Source: an uncultured Bacteroidota bacterium (lineage in GTDB: Bacteria; Bacteroidota; Bacteroidia; 2-12-FULL-35-15). Taken from it: a stretch of DNA of 64,000 bases. The notes beneath the pieces are model-generated. The model did not search any database. It saw only the letters and a list, made by a program, of their open reading frames with translations, and was not told where the DNA came from. Of this stretch, positions 38,350 through 47,338 are shown piece after piece. Location: contig CAINDA010000061.1 in NCBI GenBank assembly GCA_903847205.1, forward strand, positions 1-64,000, written 5' to 3'. The first letter of the stretch is position 1; each line of letters opens with the position of its first letter. A program made the position numbers and the translations under genes.

Positions 38350-38685
38350 AAAGAAATGACTCAGGAAAGTGAGAAATGGCTCCTCACACGTGAGAAATCG
38401 TATCTGACACTTGAGAAATTGCATCTCACGATTAAGAAATAGCTCCACACACCAGAGAAATGGCATCTGACACTTGAGAAATCGCATCTCACTATTAAGA
38501 AATCGCATCTGACACTTAAGAAATCGCTCCTCTCACCTGAGAAATGGCATTTCACTATCGAGAAACCACATCTGACACATGAGAAATCGCATTTGACACT
38601 TGAGAAATCGCATCGGACTATCAAGAAATAGTTCCTTGCACTTGGGAAATCGGATCTGACAAATGAGAAATTACCTCCTCCTACT
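38350..38685. repeat. Degenerate tandem array, 21-bp period, 15 units (array B)
   Basis: Fifteen units of exactly 21 bp run from 38371 to 38685 without an indel (unit starts 38371, 38392, 38413 and so on in steps of 21). A 20-base unit precedes them at 38351, and a looser one may start near 38327. GAAA at unit positions 3-6 is invariant in all fifteen; position 1 is G or A, and a TGACACTT-like end recurs. Positions 7-15 vary most. Minus-strand frames through the array stay open only because 21 is a multiple of three. The array fills much of the 877-base gap between the beta-barrel and lamin-tail genes. Confidence 0.92.
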
Positions 38686-38797
38686 AAATTGCAACAGAAT
38701 ATAAAAATAGTTTTGAACTCATTTGGAAAGGAGATAACCCAAAGAAAACAATACGCCGCAGAAAATTTGTTGAAAACTCTATTATTTAATCAGAGTT

Positions 38798-38825
38798 TTG
38801 ACAAACGAAAAAAGCAGTACATTTG
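38798..38825 (+). promoter_or_regulatory. Promoter candidate
   Basis: TTG (38798-38800) and TACATTTG (38818-38825) are separated by 17 bases. It points at the lamin-tail gene, but the implied leader is about 270 bases. It is the only full promoter match in this gap. Confidence 0.4.
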
Positions 38826-39103
38826 AACTCCTAAAATCAGTAATTTAAATTTTTATCGTAAAGCGGTGTTAATTAATTCTTAATCTCTGCTTAATTATTT
38901 TGCAGCATGCATTAATTAGTTTTGCTGAATATTATATTAAAAAAGTACTAATCTAAAAACAAAAATCTTTTCAAAAACAAAAAACGTATCATTCAGCACC
39001 CGAAACGAATACCCTGCAGGAACCGGCATCTCAAATGCCCTAAACAATCCGAAACCGTTTCTAATTAAAAATCAAAACATAAAAAAATCTTAACTTAAAA
39101 AAC

Positions 39104-40165
39104 ATGAAAAAACTTTTACTCTCTGCACTTACGTTATCTGCTTATTTAACTGTTAATGCACAATGCACTGAATTATTTTTCTCAGAATACCTTGAAGGCG
39201 GCGGAGAAAACCATGCCATAGAAATTTACAACCCCACAGCAAATACTGTTGACCTTAGTAAGTACGTGGTGAGAAGATATTCTGACGGACACTCGTATTA
39301 CACAGAAACGTTGCACTTTACCGACAGTAACCGTGTGGGAATGCATACCACCGCGTTTATCCCGCCTTATGGAACGTATGTTATTGTAAGCGGTTTCCTA
39401 ATTCCTCAAGGAAGTCTGCCGGCATGCGATACTATTTTAACCAATAAAATACTGCATGGCAGCCTCAATGGTATGCTTGATTCTTGCTGCCATAACGGAA
39501 CCAATGTTGAACAGGCTGGTATCATGGTTTATAATGGCGACGATGCCCTTACCATCGAAAAACATAACCAGGATGGTACCTTCACCAAAGTTGATATTTT
39601 TGGCTGCATAGGTGAAAGGCCTACGAATTCTGCGGGAGGTACAAGCCCTACCGGCGGCTGGGTGGCTGCACCGCCTTTTAATAATGGAGTAGGAGGAAAT
39701 TACCTTTCAAGAAATTACAGCTTGCGGAGAAAGGCCTCCATTAAAGCTGGTGTAACAACTAATCCGCTTCCCGGCACATTCAATATATTAGCTGCTTACG
39801 ATACTGTTGCTTCTAATAATTTCGGTAATCCCCCAGTGTATAACGAAAATTACACAGATTTAGGCCACCATACCTGCGATTGCAATCCAGCTGGTATTGC
39901 CGAAATTAATGGGGTGCGTGTAAATGTTAATGTTTACCCCAACCCTTCCAACGGACAATCTATTGCGATATCAGCCATGGAAATTATTGAAAATATAGAA
40001 ATTGTAAACCTTTTGGGTCAGCCGATATTACCGGTTGTTGAAGAGCGTCATACTACATTCGTAAAATACAGTTATGGTTCTTTTACAAAAGGAATTTATT
40101 TCGCTAAGGTTACTTTTAAGGATAAAAGCTACCAAACTGCAGTTAAGCGCATAGTAATTGAATAG
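39104..40165 (+). CDS. Lamin-tail-domain T9SS secreted protein
   Basis: A 353-residue secreted protein. The signal peptide (ending near TVNAQ) leads straight into a lamin-tail (LTD) domain: CTELFFSEYLEGGGENHAIEIYN, VDLSKYVVRRYSDG and DALTIEKHNQDGTFTKVDIFG (about 20-175). A linker and a type A T9SS sorting domain (VNVYPNPSNGQSIAI, IENIEIVNLLGQPI, GSFTKGIYFAKV) follow. LTD domains often accompany secreted nucleases and phosphatases and probably bind DNA or surfaces. No catalytic domain is present. It lies 204 bases upstream of the TonB receptor. Confidence 0.88.
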   Translation: MKKLLLSALTLSAYLTVNAQCTELFFSEYLEGGGENHAIEIYNPTANTVDLSKYVVRRYSDGHSYYTETLHFTDSNRVGMHTTAFIPPYGTYVIVSGFLIPQGSLPACDTILTNKILHGSLNGMLDSCCHNGTNVEQAGIMVYNGDDALTIEKHNQDGTFTKVDIFGCIGERPTNSAGGTSPTGGWVAAPPFNNGVGGNYLSRNYSLRRKASIKAGVTTNPLPGTFNILAAYDTVASNNFGNPPVYNENYTDLGHHTCDCNPAGIAEINGVRVNVNVYPNPSNGQSIAISAMEIIENIEIVNLLGQPILPVVEERHTTFVKYSYGSFTKGIYFAKVTFKDKSYQTAVKRIVIE

Positions 40166-40193
40166 AGTAGTTCCAAAAATTCAAAAAAGAACT

Positions 40194-40302
40194 TAACCGC
40201 AAAGAACATAAAGAATGCGCAAAGCTCGCTAAGTAATGATTTCATTTATTTCTTTGCGAACTTTGCGTTTTTGTGTTTGCGGACTTTGTGGTAAAAAAAT
40301 AA
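40194..40302. repeat. Imperfect inverted repeat of phased GCAAAG motifs
   Basis: The left side (AACCGCAAAGAACATAAAG, then GCGCAAAGCTCGC) and the right side (CTTTGCGAACTTTGCG, then TTTGCGGACTTTGTGGT) are inversely related, each made of roughly 10-base steps ending in AAAG. It lies just upstream of the TonB receptor gene. Confidence 0.55.
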
Positions 40303-40369
40303 TTTTTGGAACCGCCCTTAAATTACTAAAGAAACTTTAATAAGGGAAAAATTGAATAAACAAGTACCA

Positions 40370-43300
40370 ATGAGTCAATTTAAAGATTTTAAAACGAAAA
40401 AAAACAGCAGTTTCAAAGTAACCTTGTTTTGCATATTACTTATTCAGCTTTTGGCGTTCACAGCCTCATTCGCACAAACAACTCCAGCAGCCGAAACAAC
40501 CCCGGCAGCCCCGGCAACGCAGATAGTAAAGGGCAGTATTAAAGACAATGCCACGGGCGAAACCCTTATCGGCGCCAATGTATTATATGCCGAAGGCAAA
40601 GGAGTAATAACCGATATTGACGGCAACTTTGAACTTAAATTACCTGACGGCGATTACACATTAACAATTTCTTATGTAGGTTATGCCCCAATAACTCAAA
40701 AAATAAAAGTTGCCGGAAAGCCCGTCACTGTTCCGTCTTTAAGCATGGCGTCCACTACGCTGACAACTGTGGAAGTTGTGGCGGATATTGCTAAAGAACG
40801 TGAAACCCCCGTTGCCGTGAGCAGCGTAAATGCTTTAAAATTAAAAGAAGAATTAGCAGGCAGGGATATCCCTATGGTACTTAACTCCACGCCAGGTGTA
40901 TATGCAACCCAATCGGGCGGCGGTGCCGGCGATGCCCGGATTACTATCAGGGGATTCAATCAGGCAAACATTGCCGTGCTGATTGACGGTATTCCTGTAA
41001 ACGATATGGAAAACGGTGCGGTATATTGGAGCAACTGGAGCGGCTTAGGAGGCATTACCAGAAGCATACAGGTGCAGCGTGGTTTGGGAGCTTCCAAATT
41101 AGCTATAGGGTCGGTAGGCGGTACTATGAATACAATAACCAAAGGTATTGAAGATAAAGCCGGCATAAGTGTTCAGGAAGACATTGGCAGTTTTAATTCC
41201 AACAAACAAACCTTTTCATTTAATACAGGGCGTTTAAAACACGGCTGGGGAGTAACCGGTGCCGTATCTAAAGAAAGCAGCGACGGCTATGCCGATGAAA
41301 CATGGAGTAAAATTACCTCCTATTTCTTTAAAGTTGAAAAACAACTGGGTAATCACATGCTGAGCTTCAACACCAGCGGTGCGCCTCAGAGTCATGGGCA
41401 GCGCTCATCTGCCATGCCGGTGCAGGTGTACGATAAAAAATTTGCCGCACAGCACGGAGGCGATACTGTTACTTATGCTGCATCATCCAGCCTTAACACG
41501 GTAGAAAGAGGTTTGAAATTTAACCAGGATTGGGGCTATGCCGGACTGGGCGTGGTAAACACCAAAGTAAACAAGTTCTATAAGCCTCTTTACAGCCTGC
41601 GGGATTTTTGGACAGTCAATGATAAACTGTATATCTCCACAGTTGCCTATGCGTCTTTCGGTACGGGAGGAGGGACAAGCAACGCCTTTACCACCAATTC
41701 TTTAGGGGATTTTGATAAAAACGGGCAGCAAAATTATACCTACTCCTTTCAAAAAAACACCGGCTCTATACCCGGAACAACTGCCATAGATCAAACCTAC
41801 AGCCCTACCCTGAATAAAAGCACCAATTATATTCAACTAGCGGAAAATAATCATAAATGGTTTGGTGTTTTATCCTCGGCCAACTATAAGATAAACAGTA
41901 ATCTTACCTATACCGGGGGACTTGATTTGAGAACCTATACAGGATACCATGATTACAGGGTTTATAACCTTATCGGCGGAGATTATGTGGTGGATAGTAA
42001 AAACAAGAACATGCCCCAGTTAACATATACATTAAATCCGGATGGAACCTACAGCTATCAAAATGCAAGCTACGTTATGAAGCAGGTGGGTGATAAAGTT
42101 GGAAGCACTTATTATACGGATTATGAGGGACATGTAAACTGGGCAGGAGTCTTCAATCAATTGGAATATAAAAAGGATAAATGGAGTGCTTTTATTACGG
42201 CTTCTTTTTCCGAAACAGGTTATATGCGTGTTGACAATGCAGCCAGGAAAGATTTACAATTAGACAACGGCAACAATTATTATCAGGCTCTTGGCTGGGG
42301 CGATACGGCCTATTATGACGCCTCAAAAAATAAATTAGTAATTAATGCTTTCAATAAAACAGCAGGAACGCTTGCAAATACTCATTACACTAATGTGCAT
42401 ACTATCGGCGACACCACTTACATCGGTACTCAAAAATTATATAAAGCGCAAACGTATACAGGCAGCTCTAAAGAAGCCAAAACATCAGCCAGTAAATGGA
42501 ACTATTATTTGGGATATGTAATAAAAGGCGGAGCCAACTATAATATAAATAAGATGATGAACGTGTACGCCAATTTTGGCACTATAAGTAAAGTACAGCC
42601 GTTCAATAATGTTTTCGGCGATTACAACAAACCCCTCGCAGACGTTAAAAATCAGAACATTATGTCGGTTGAAGTAGGATATGGAGCAAGATACAAACTC
42701 TTCGCAGCCAATGTAAATACCTATTATACCAAATGGCTTAATAAACCATTGGACTTTCCGGGTACTTTTTCTACATCCGATGCTTCTTATGCCTACAACA
42801 TCAACGGTTTAACTGAAATTCATAAAGGCATTGAGGCAGATATTGCTTATAATCCGCTCCCTAATCTTACCATCGAAGGCTTGGCATCCATTGCCGATTG
42901 GCGTTATGCTTCAGCCGATTCAGTAAAAGCTTATGATGCTAATGGAAACAGGGCAGTAACCTTGTATTACAGCGCTATAGGGGTGCATGTGGGAAATGCC
43001 GCGCAATTGCAATACGGAGGAAGTGTGCGTTATACTATTTTTAAAAATTTCTGGGTAAAAGCCCAGTATGTTTACTTTGATAAAAATTATGCTGCATTCA
43101 ACCCGGTAGGTACCGCTGGTCAGGCGCTCACCAATTCACAACCGTCTGCCGATATATCGAAACTCATTCCTTTAACTAACCAGCAGGGTGCACTGATTGA
43201 CAATAGAAACAGGGATTCATGGAGGATGCCCGGTTACGGCATTTTAGATTTACATGCAGGATACAGCTTTAAGTTTCAAGGAGCTAACCTTACTTTGATG

Positions 43301-43462
43301 TTACATGTGCTGAATGCTTTAAATACTGTTTATATAGCGGATGCTACAAATAATTATTATCCTTCAAGAGTTGGAGGCAACTATGATTTCAGTATTAATA
43401 ATGCATCCGTATTTTTTGGCTTACCCCGGAGATACATGGCTTCTATAAGAGTAGATTTTTAA
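40370..43462 (+). CDS. TonB-dependent outer-membrane receptor
   Basis: A 1030-residue receptor. A signal peptide (ending near TASFAQ) and a Pro/Ala/Thr-rich linker precede a carboxypeptidase-regulatory-like domain (VKGSIKDNATGETLIGANVLY). The plug follows (VNALKLKEELAGRDIPMVLNSTPGVYA split by a Gly-rich loop, then DARITIRGFNQANIAVLIDGIPVNDME), then a 22-strand barrel ending RRYMASIRVDF. No SusD-type partner is encoded beside it, so it is not a classic polysaccharide utilisation locus. Its neighbours suggest nucleotides, phosphate esters or metals as possible ligands, but this is inference. ATG 40370 was preferred over TTG 40352. Confidence 0.93.
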   Translation: MSQFKDFKTKKNSSFKVTLFCILLIQLLAFTASFAQTTPAAETTPAAPATQIVKGSIKDNATGETLIGANVLYAEGKGVITDIDGNFELKLPDGDYTLTISYVGYAPITQKIKVAGKPVTVPSLSMASTTLTTVEVVADIAKERETPVAVSSVNALKLKEELAGRDIPMVLNSTPGVYATQSGGGAGDARITIRGFNQANIAVLIDGIPVNDMENGAVYWSNWSGLGGITRSIQVQRGLGASKLAIGSVGGTMNTITKGIEDKAGISVQEDIGSFNSNKQTFSFNTGRLKHGWGVTGAVSKESSDGYADETWSKITSYFFKVEKQLGNHMLSFNTSGAPQSHGQRSSAMPVQVYDKKFAAQHGGDTVTYAASSSLNTVERGLKFNQDWGYAGLGVVNTKVNKFYKPLYSLRDFWTVNDKLYISTVAYASFGTGGGTSNAFTTNSLGDFDKNGQQNYTYSFQKNTGSIPGTTAIDQTYSPTLNKSTNYIQLAENNHKWFGVLSSANYKINSNLTYTGGLDLRTYTGYHDYRVYNLIGGDYVVDSKNKNMPQLTYTLNPDGTYSYQNASYVMKQVGDKVGSTYYTDYEGHVNWAGVFNQLEYKKDKWSAFITASFSETGYMRVDNAARKDLQLDNGNNYYQALGWGDTAYYDASKNKLVINAFNKTAGTLANTHYTNVHTIGDTTYIGTQKLYKAQTYTGSSKEAKTSASKWNYYLGYVIKGGANYNINKMMNVYANFGTISKVQPFNNVFGDYNKPLADVKNQNIMSVEVGYGARYKLFAANVNTYYTKWLNKPLDFPGTFSTSDASYAYNINGLTEIHKGIEADIAYNPLPNLTIEGLASIADWRYASADSVKAYDANGNRAVTLYYSAIGVHVGNAAQLQYGGSVRYTIFKNFWVKAQYVYFDKNYAAFNPVGTAGQALTNSQPSADISKLIPLTNQQGALIDNRNRDSWRMPGYGILDLHAGYSFKFQGANLTLMLHVLNALNTVYIADATNNYYPSRVGGNYDFSINNASVFFGLPRRYMASIRVDF

Positions 43463-43665
43463 TCCAAGAATAATCAGGAATAAATATAATATTCCAATAT
43501 TAAACAACTTATTTTCGGGTTAAGGAAAACGTTCAAATTAAACGGCCTCGAATTAAGCTGACGAGGTATTAAACAAAAGCTGACACTGAAATTATAAAAC
43601 AGCAAAGTGTTTTATAAAAAAGGAATAGGATTACGAACCGCTTTTATCAGGGACAAATATATACA

Positions 43666-44898
43666 TTGAAAACAAAATTACTCTTAGCAGCATCCCTGAC
43701 TTTCAATCTTTGCCTTGAAACGCATAGTTCTTTCGCTCAATTCAGTTTTGTTCATATTTCCGACCTCCACGTTTCCAGTGTTGCTTCTTCAGTAAATGCA
43801 TGTGACCTTCATGGTTTAAAGGCCCAGTGTTATTTGAAAGAATTTGCTCAGATCAATCCTAAACCGGCTTTTGTGCTTGCCACAGGAGATATTTCAAATG
43901 TAGGAAACAGCAATCCTGGGATGTATAATGTGCTTACTCAGTTTTTATTCCCGTCAGCTGTTGTCAATCCAAGTCCTGGCGCTTATTTTATTGATTCGGC
44001 GCAGACGGTGCCAATTTATTTTACACCCGGCAACCATGATTATTATACCACACTTTATCCTCCGGGCAGCCTCACTCAGTTAAATCATGTAAGCAATTAT
44101 GCCCAATACATTGCACCAGATACTGATTATGCGGTTACAACAAACATCTCTGTTATTTTATTTGTGCGGTCGGGATACGATATACCTTATTGGAGTCAGC
44201 CAGACCCAATAACTCCTGCAGGAGCAGGGATTACGAATGCACAATGCAGCTGGATCAGAAATCAGCTGAGCCAGAACAGCAGCAAAAGAAAGATTATTGT
44301 AATGCATCATCCCGCAGTAAACATTGCCGGTACAAACTGTGATGGAACAGCTTATACAACCGAAACTATTTTAAGCCCTTCCGCGGGCACCTGGCTGGCT
44401 AATAGAACTGCATTTCTTAATATCTGCGATTCAAACCAGGTAGATGTGGTTCTGGCAGGGCATCAGCACCAAAACGTAGTTGCCGACAGGGCAGGAAATG
44501 TGATTAATGAAAATTGTACCACCTGCGGCACCCGCTATGTTCAAACGGGTGCGGCATTTAATGGCTGCTTCCGGGTTATTACTGTTGACTCATCATTTAT
44601 TAATGTAAGTTCTCCATTACAAAGCTGTGCAGCCGTGGCAGGAGTGGACGAATTGAGCAATTCATTGAACATTACTGTTTTCCCAAATCCGTCCGGCGGA
44701 GAATTGAATTTAACTATGAGTCAATCGGGAAGCGTGCCCATGAAAATTTACAATGTACTTGGAGAATGCATTCAACAGAATACTGTTACAGCTTCAAACT
44801 TTAGAATTGATTTAAGTTCTCAGCCGAACGGGGTTTATTTTATGCACCTGCAAACTGAATACGGCAGAGTTATTAAAAAAATATTCATTAATAAGTGA
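43666..44898 (+). CDS. Secreted calcineurin-like phosphoesterase with T9SS sorting domain
   Basis: A 410-residue secreted metallophosphoesterase. All metal-binding blocks are present: HISDLHV, ATGDISNVG, TPGNHDYY, VMHHPAV and AGHQHQN, within about residues 28-270. Paired Cys residues (DGTAY region and NCTTCGT) may form disulphides. A type A T9SS domain ends it (VFPNPSGGELNLTM, MKIYNVLGE, LSSQPNGVYFMHL). The start is TTG at 43666: no ATG precedes the signal peptide, and the first codons match those of the next gene (KTKLL), which uses ATG. It probably cleaves phosphomono- or diesters outside the cell. Confidence 0.88.
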   Translation: MKTKLLLAASLTFNLCLETHSSFAQFSFVHISDLHVSSVASSVNACDLHGLKAQCYLKEFAQINPKPAFVLATGDISNVGNSNPGMYNVLTQFLFPSAVVNPSPGAYFIDSAQTVPIYFTPGNHDYYTTLYPPGSLTQLNHVSNYAQYIAPDTDYAVTTNISVILFVRSGYDIPYWSQPDPITPAGAGITNAQCSWIRNQLSQNSSKRKIIVMHHPAVNIAGTNCDGTAYTTETILSPSAGTWLANRTAFLNICDSNQVDVVLAGHQHQNVVADRAGNVINENCTTCGTRYVQTGAAFNGCFRVITVDSSFINVSSPLQSCAAVAGVDELSNSLNITVFPNPSGGELNLTMSQSGSVPMKIYNVLGECIQQNTVTASNFRIDLSSQPNGVYFMHLQTEYGRVIKKIFINK

Positions 44899-45026
44899 CC
44901 TGTTTATTTTTAGATAATCAGCCGGGGCGCAAACATAGTTGACGGATATTAAAAATTAAAGAATACATTAGATTTAATAAATAATAAGCAATAGTAAAAA
45001 CCAATAGTAAACAACAAATAAAACAA

Positions 45027-47282
45027 ATGAAAACCAAATTACTTACACTAACGGCAGCAGCATGTTTTGCGATTCAGCTGAATGCCCAAACAATCGCAAC
45101 GGAAAGGGCTGCAGCAGTAGGCAGTACAGTAACAATTAAAGGCATTGTGCTCAACGGCTCTGAATTAGGAAATATAAGATATGTGCAGGATGCTACAGGA
45201 GGTATTTCTCTTTATGGCACCAATATGTCAACTGTTAACAGAGGCGACTCCGTTAATTCAGTTGGAACCCTTACCAGTTATAGTAATTTGTTGGAAGTTT
45301 CTCCGGTTACTACTGTAGGTGTTATATCATCCGCACACGCACTTCCTACACCTGCACTCATCACTCCAAATCAAATGGGCGAAACTTATGAAGGGGAGTT
45401 GATAAAGCTTAACGGCTGTACTTTTGCTTTGGGCGGAGGTACTTTCACCGCTAATACTTCTTATACCTTCACCAGCGGAGGTCAGACAGGAACAGTGTTT
45501 GTTTCAAACACTAACCTTTTGATTGCCGGAACAATCATTCCGAGCACTCCGGTTAATTTAGTCGGAATTATGTCTCAGCACTGCACAACCCCTGCAACAG
45601 GCTGTACAACAGGTTACCAAATGCTGTTAAGAGACCCTAATGATATCCTTAATACTGCTTCTATATATTTAACTGCTCAGCCTTCGCCGGCAAATATTGC
45701 AGCAACAAGCATTGACATTAACTGGACTACAAACATTGCCGGTTCAGGAATTTCGTATATTAAATACGGTAAAACACCGGCTTTAGAATTAGGTACTCTT
45801 ACAGCTACCAATTCAACAGTTAACCACACTGCTACTATTACAGGTGCAACTGCAGCAACTATTTATTATGCACGTGTATATTCAATTAACCTGCCTGATA
45901 CTGCAAGTTCTGCTGTAAAAGTATTTTGTACTAAATCTAACTCAACAGGTACTATTAAAGCCTTTTTCGACCGCAGTGTTAATCTTGCTGTTTCAAGCGG
46001 ACCCAGCAATAACGCTTCATACTTAAGCAACGGCACTATTGCAGATACTATTGCTGCATATATTAACCGCGCTCATGCAACATTAGATATTGCAATTTAT
46101 GACTGGGACAATGCAACAGGAGGGGCTAAAATAACTACGGCAGTAAATGCTGCAGCCACCAGAGGCGTTAAAGTAAGAGTTGTTTATGACGGATCTACAA
46201 CACAATCTGGCTCAGCGGGATTAATTGCAGCGGTTAAAAAAGTAGCAAGTCCGCAGGGGGTAAGCTACACCATTATGCATAATAAATTTATTATTATTGA
46301 TGCGAATTCATCCAACCCTAATCTTCCTTTCGTTTGGACAGGTTCAACTAACTGGACAAGCAGCCAATTAGCAACTGATGCCAACAACGCAATTGTTTTT
46401 CAGGATCAAAGTATGGCACGCGGATATAAATTAGAATTTGACGAAATGTGGGGAGATACCAGCCAGACATCAAGTGCTAATACTACACTTGGTAAATTCG
46501 GGCAGTTTAAAGCAGATAATACTCCTCATGAGTATATGGTAGGTTCAAAGAGAGTTGAATCATATTTCAGCCCTTCTGACGGAACTACAACACATATAAT
46601 CGCAACTATCGGAACAGCTAATTCTGATTTTGAATTTGGTTCGATGTTAATTACCCGCTCTGATATTGCAAACAAAATTGCAAGCCAGACAACAACAATC
46701 GGCGTTGGTAATTCAAAAGGAATTGTAGATGACACAGCTGCTGCAAGTTCACAATGGTATATTATGCATAATGTGATGGCTGCCAATGTTATAATAAGCC
46801 AATTTTCCTGGATATTCCATCATAAATACCTAATTGTAGATCAGTCTAACACAGCTTCTGACCCAACAGTATTAACAGGTTCTCATAACTGGTCAACTGC
46901 AGGTGAAACTAAAAATGACGAGAACACCGTTATTGTTCATGATGCAGCCATTGCGAATCAGTATTACCAGGAGTTTTCTCAGCGCTGGATTGATGAAACC
47001 ACTACCGGAATTAATACTTATAATTACGAAAATTTGAATGCAGTAATTTATCCTAACCCAAACAATGGTTCGTTTATGTTAAATTATACTGCTAAACAAA
47101 ATGAAAAAGTAAGTGTAAAATTATATGACCTTATCGGCCATTTAGTTTATGATAATGAATTAAAAGTAAACAGCGGTTTTAACCCGATTGAAATGAATAT
47201 ACCAAACCTGAATAAAGGAATCTATTTATTCGAAATGGTAACAGAAAACGGAAGACAGACAAATAAGCTGGTGATTCAATAA
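45027..47282 (+). CDS. Secreted phospholipase-D-type protein with OB-fold, FN3 and T9SS domains
   Basis: A 751-residue secreted protein. A signal peptide (ending near QLNAQ) is followed by an OB-fold region (about 20-205, VTIKGIVLNGSELGNIRYVQ), a fibronectin-III-like domain (about 215-305) and a phospholipase-D-type region with two HKD motifs: MHNKFIIID (His418, Lys420, Asp425) and HHKYLIVD (His598, Lys600, Asp605). Each motif is followed by TGSTNW or TGSHNW. A type A T9SS domain ends it. The PLD superfamily includes nucleases and phospholipases, and the OB fold favours nucleic acid as the substrate. Both half-sites are intact. It lies 128 bases after the phosphoesterase. Confidence 0.9.
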   Translation: MKTKLLTLTAAACFAIQLNAQTIATERAAAVGSTVTIKGIVLNGSELGNIRYVQDATGGISLYGTNMSTVNRGDSVNSVGTLTSYSNLLEVSPVTTVGVISSAHALPTPALITPNQMGETYEGELIKLNGCTFALGGGTFTANTSYTFTSGGQTGTVFVSNTNLLIAGTIIPSTPVNLVGIMSQHCTTPATGCTTGYQMLLRDPNDILNTASIYLTAQPSPANIAATSIDINWTTNIAGSGISYIKYGKTPALELGTLTATNSTVNHTATITGATAATIYYARVYSINLPDTASSAVKVFCTKSNSTGTIKAFFDRSVNLAVSSGPSNNASYLSNGTIADTIAAYINRAHATLDIAIYDWDNATGGAKITTAVNAAATRGVKVRVVYDGSTTQSGSAGLIAAVKKVASPQGVSYTIMHNKFIIIDANSSNPNLPFVWTGSTNWTSSQLATDANNAIVFQDQSMARGYKLEFDEMWGDTSQTSSANTTLGKFGQFKADNTPHEYMVGSKRVESYFSPSDGTTTHIIATIGTANSDFEFGSMLITRSDIANKIASQTTTIGVGNSKGIVDDTAAASSQWYIMHNVMAANVIISQFSWIFHHKYLIVDQSNTASDPTVLTGSHNWSTAGETKNDENTVIVHDAAIANQYYQEFSQRWIDETTTGINTYNYENLNAVIYPNPNNGSFMLNYTAKQNEKVSVKLYDLIGHLVYDNELKVNSGFNPIEMNIPNLNKGIYLFEMVTENGRQTNKLVIQ

Positions 47283-47300
47283 TAAAACAGCATCATTGCT

Positions 47301-47338
47301 AAAAAGCCGGCAGTCCTGAAGGACGGCCGGCTTTTTTT
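47301..47338. terminator. Bidirectional terminator
   Basis: Stem AAAAAGCCGGC with GTCC/GGAC inner pairing and a TGAA tetraloop, followed by seven T. It separates the converging PLD and SPFH genes and overlaps the last codon of the latter. Confidence 0.92.

Noticed and set aside
38257-38624. Open frames on the minus strand encoding heptad repeats (MRFLKCQ-like and CDFSSVR-like)
   Set aside because: They run through the 21-bp array. Because 21 is a multiple of three, a stop-free unit keeps any frame open, two overlapping frames are open at once, and neither has a credible start or signal.
38350-38685. Array B as a series of LytTR sites
   Set aside because: The 21-bp spacing fits, but the units lack the GTT-centred LytTR consensus seen at 31342-31371.
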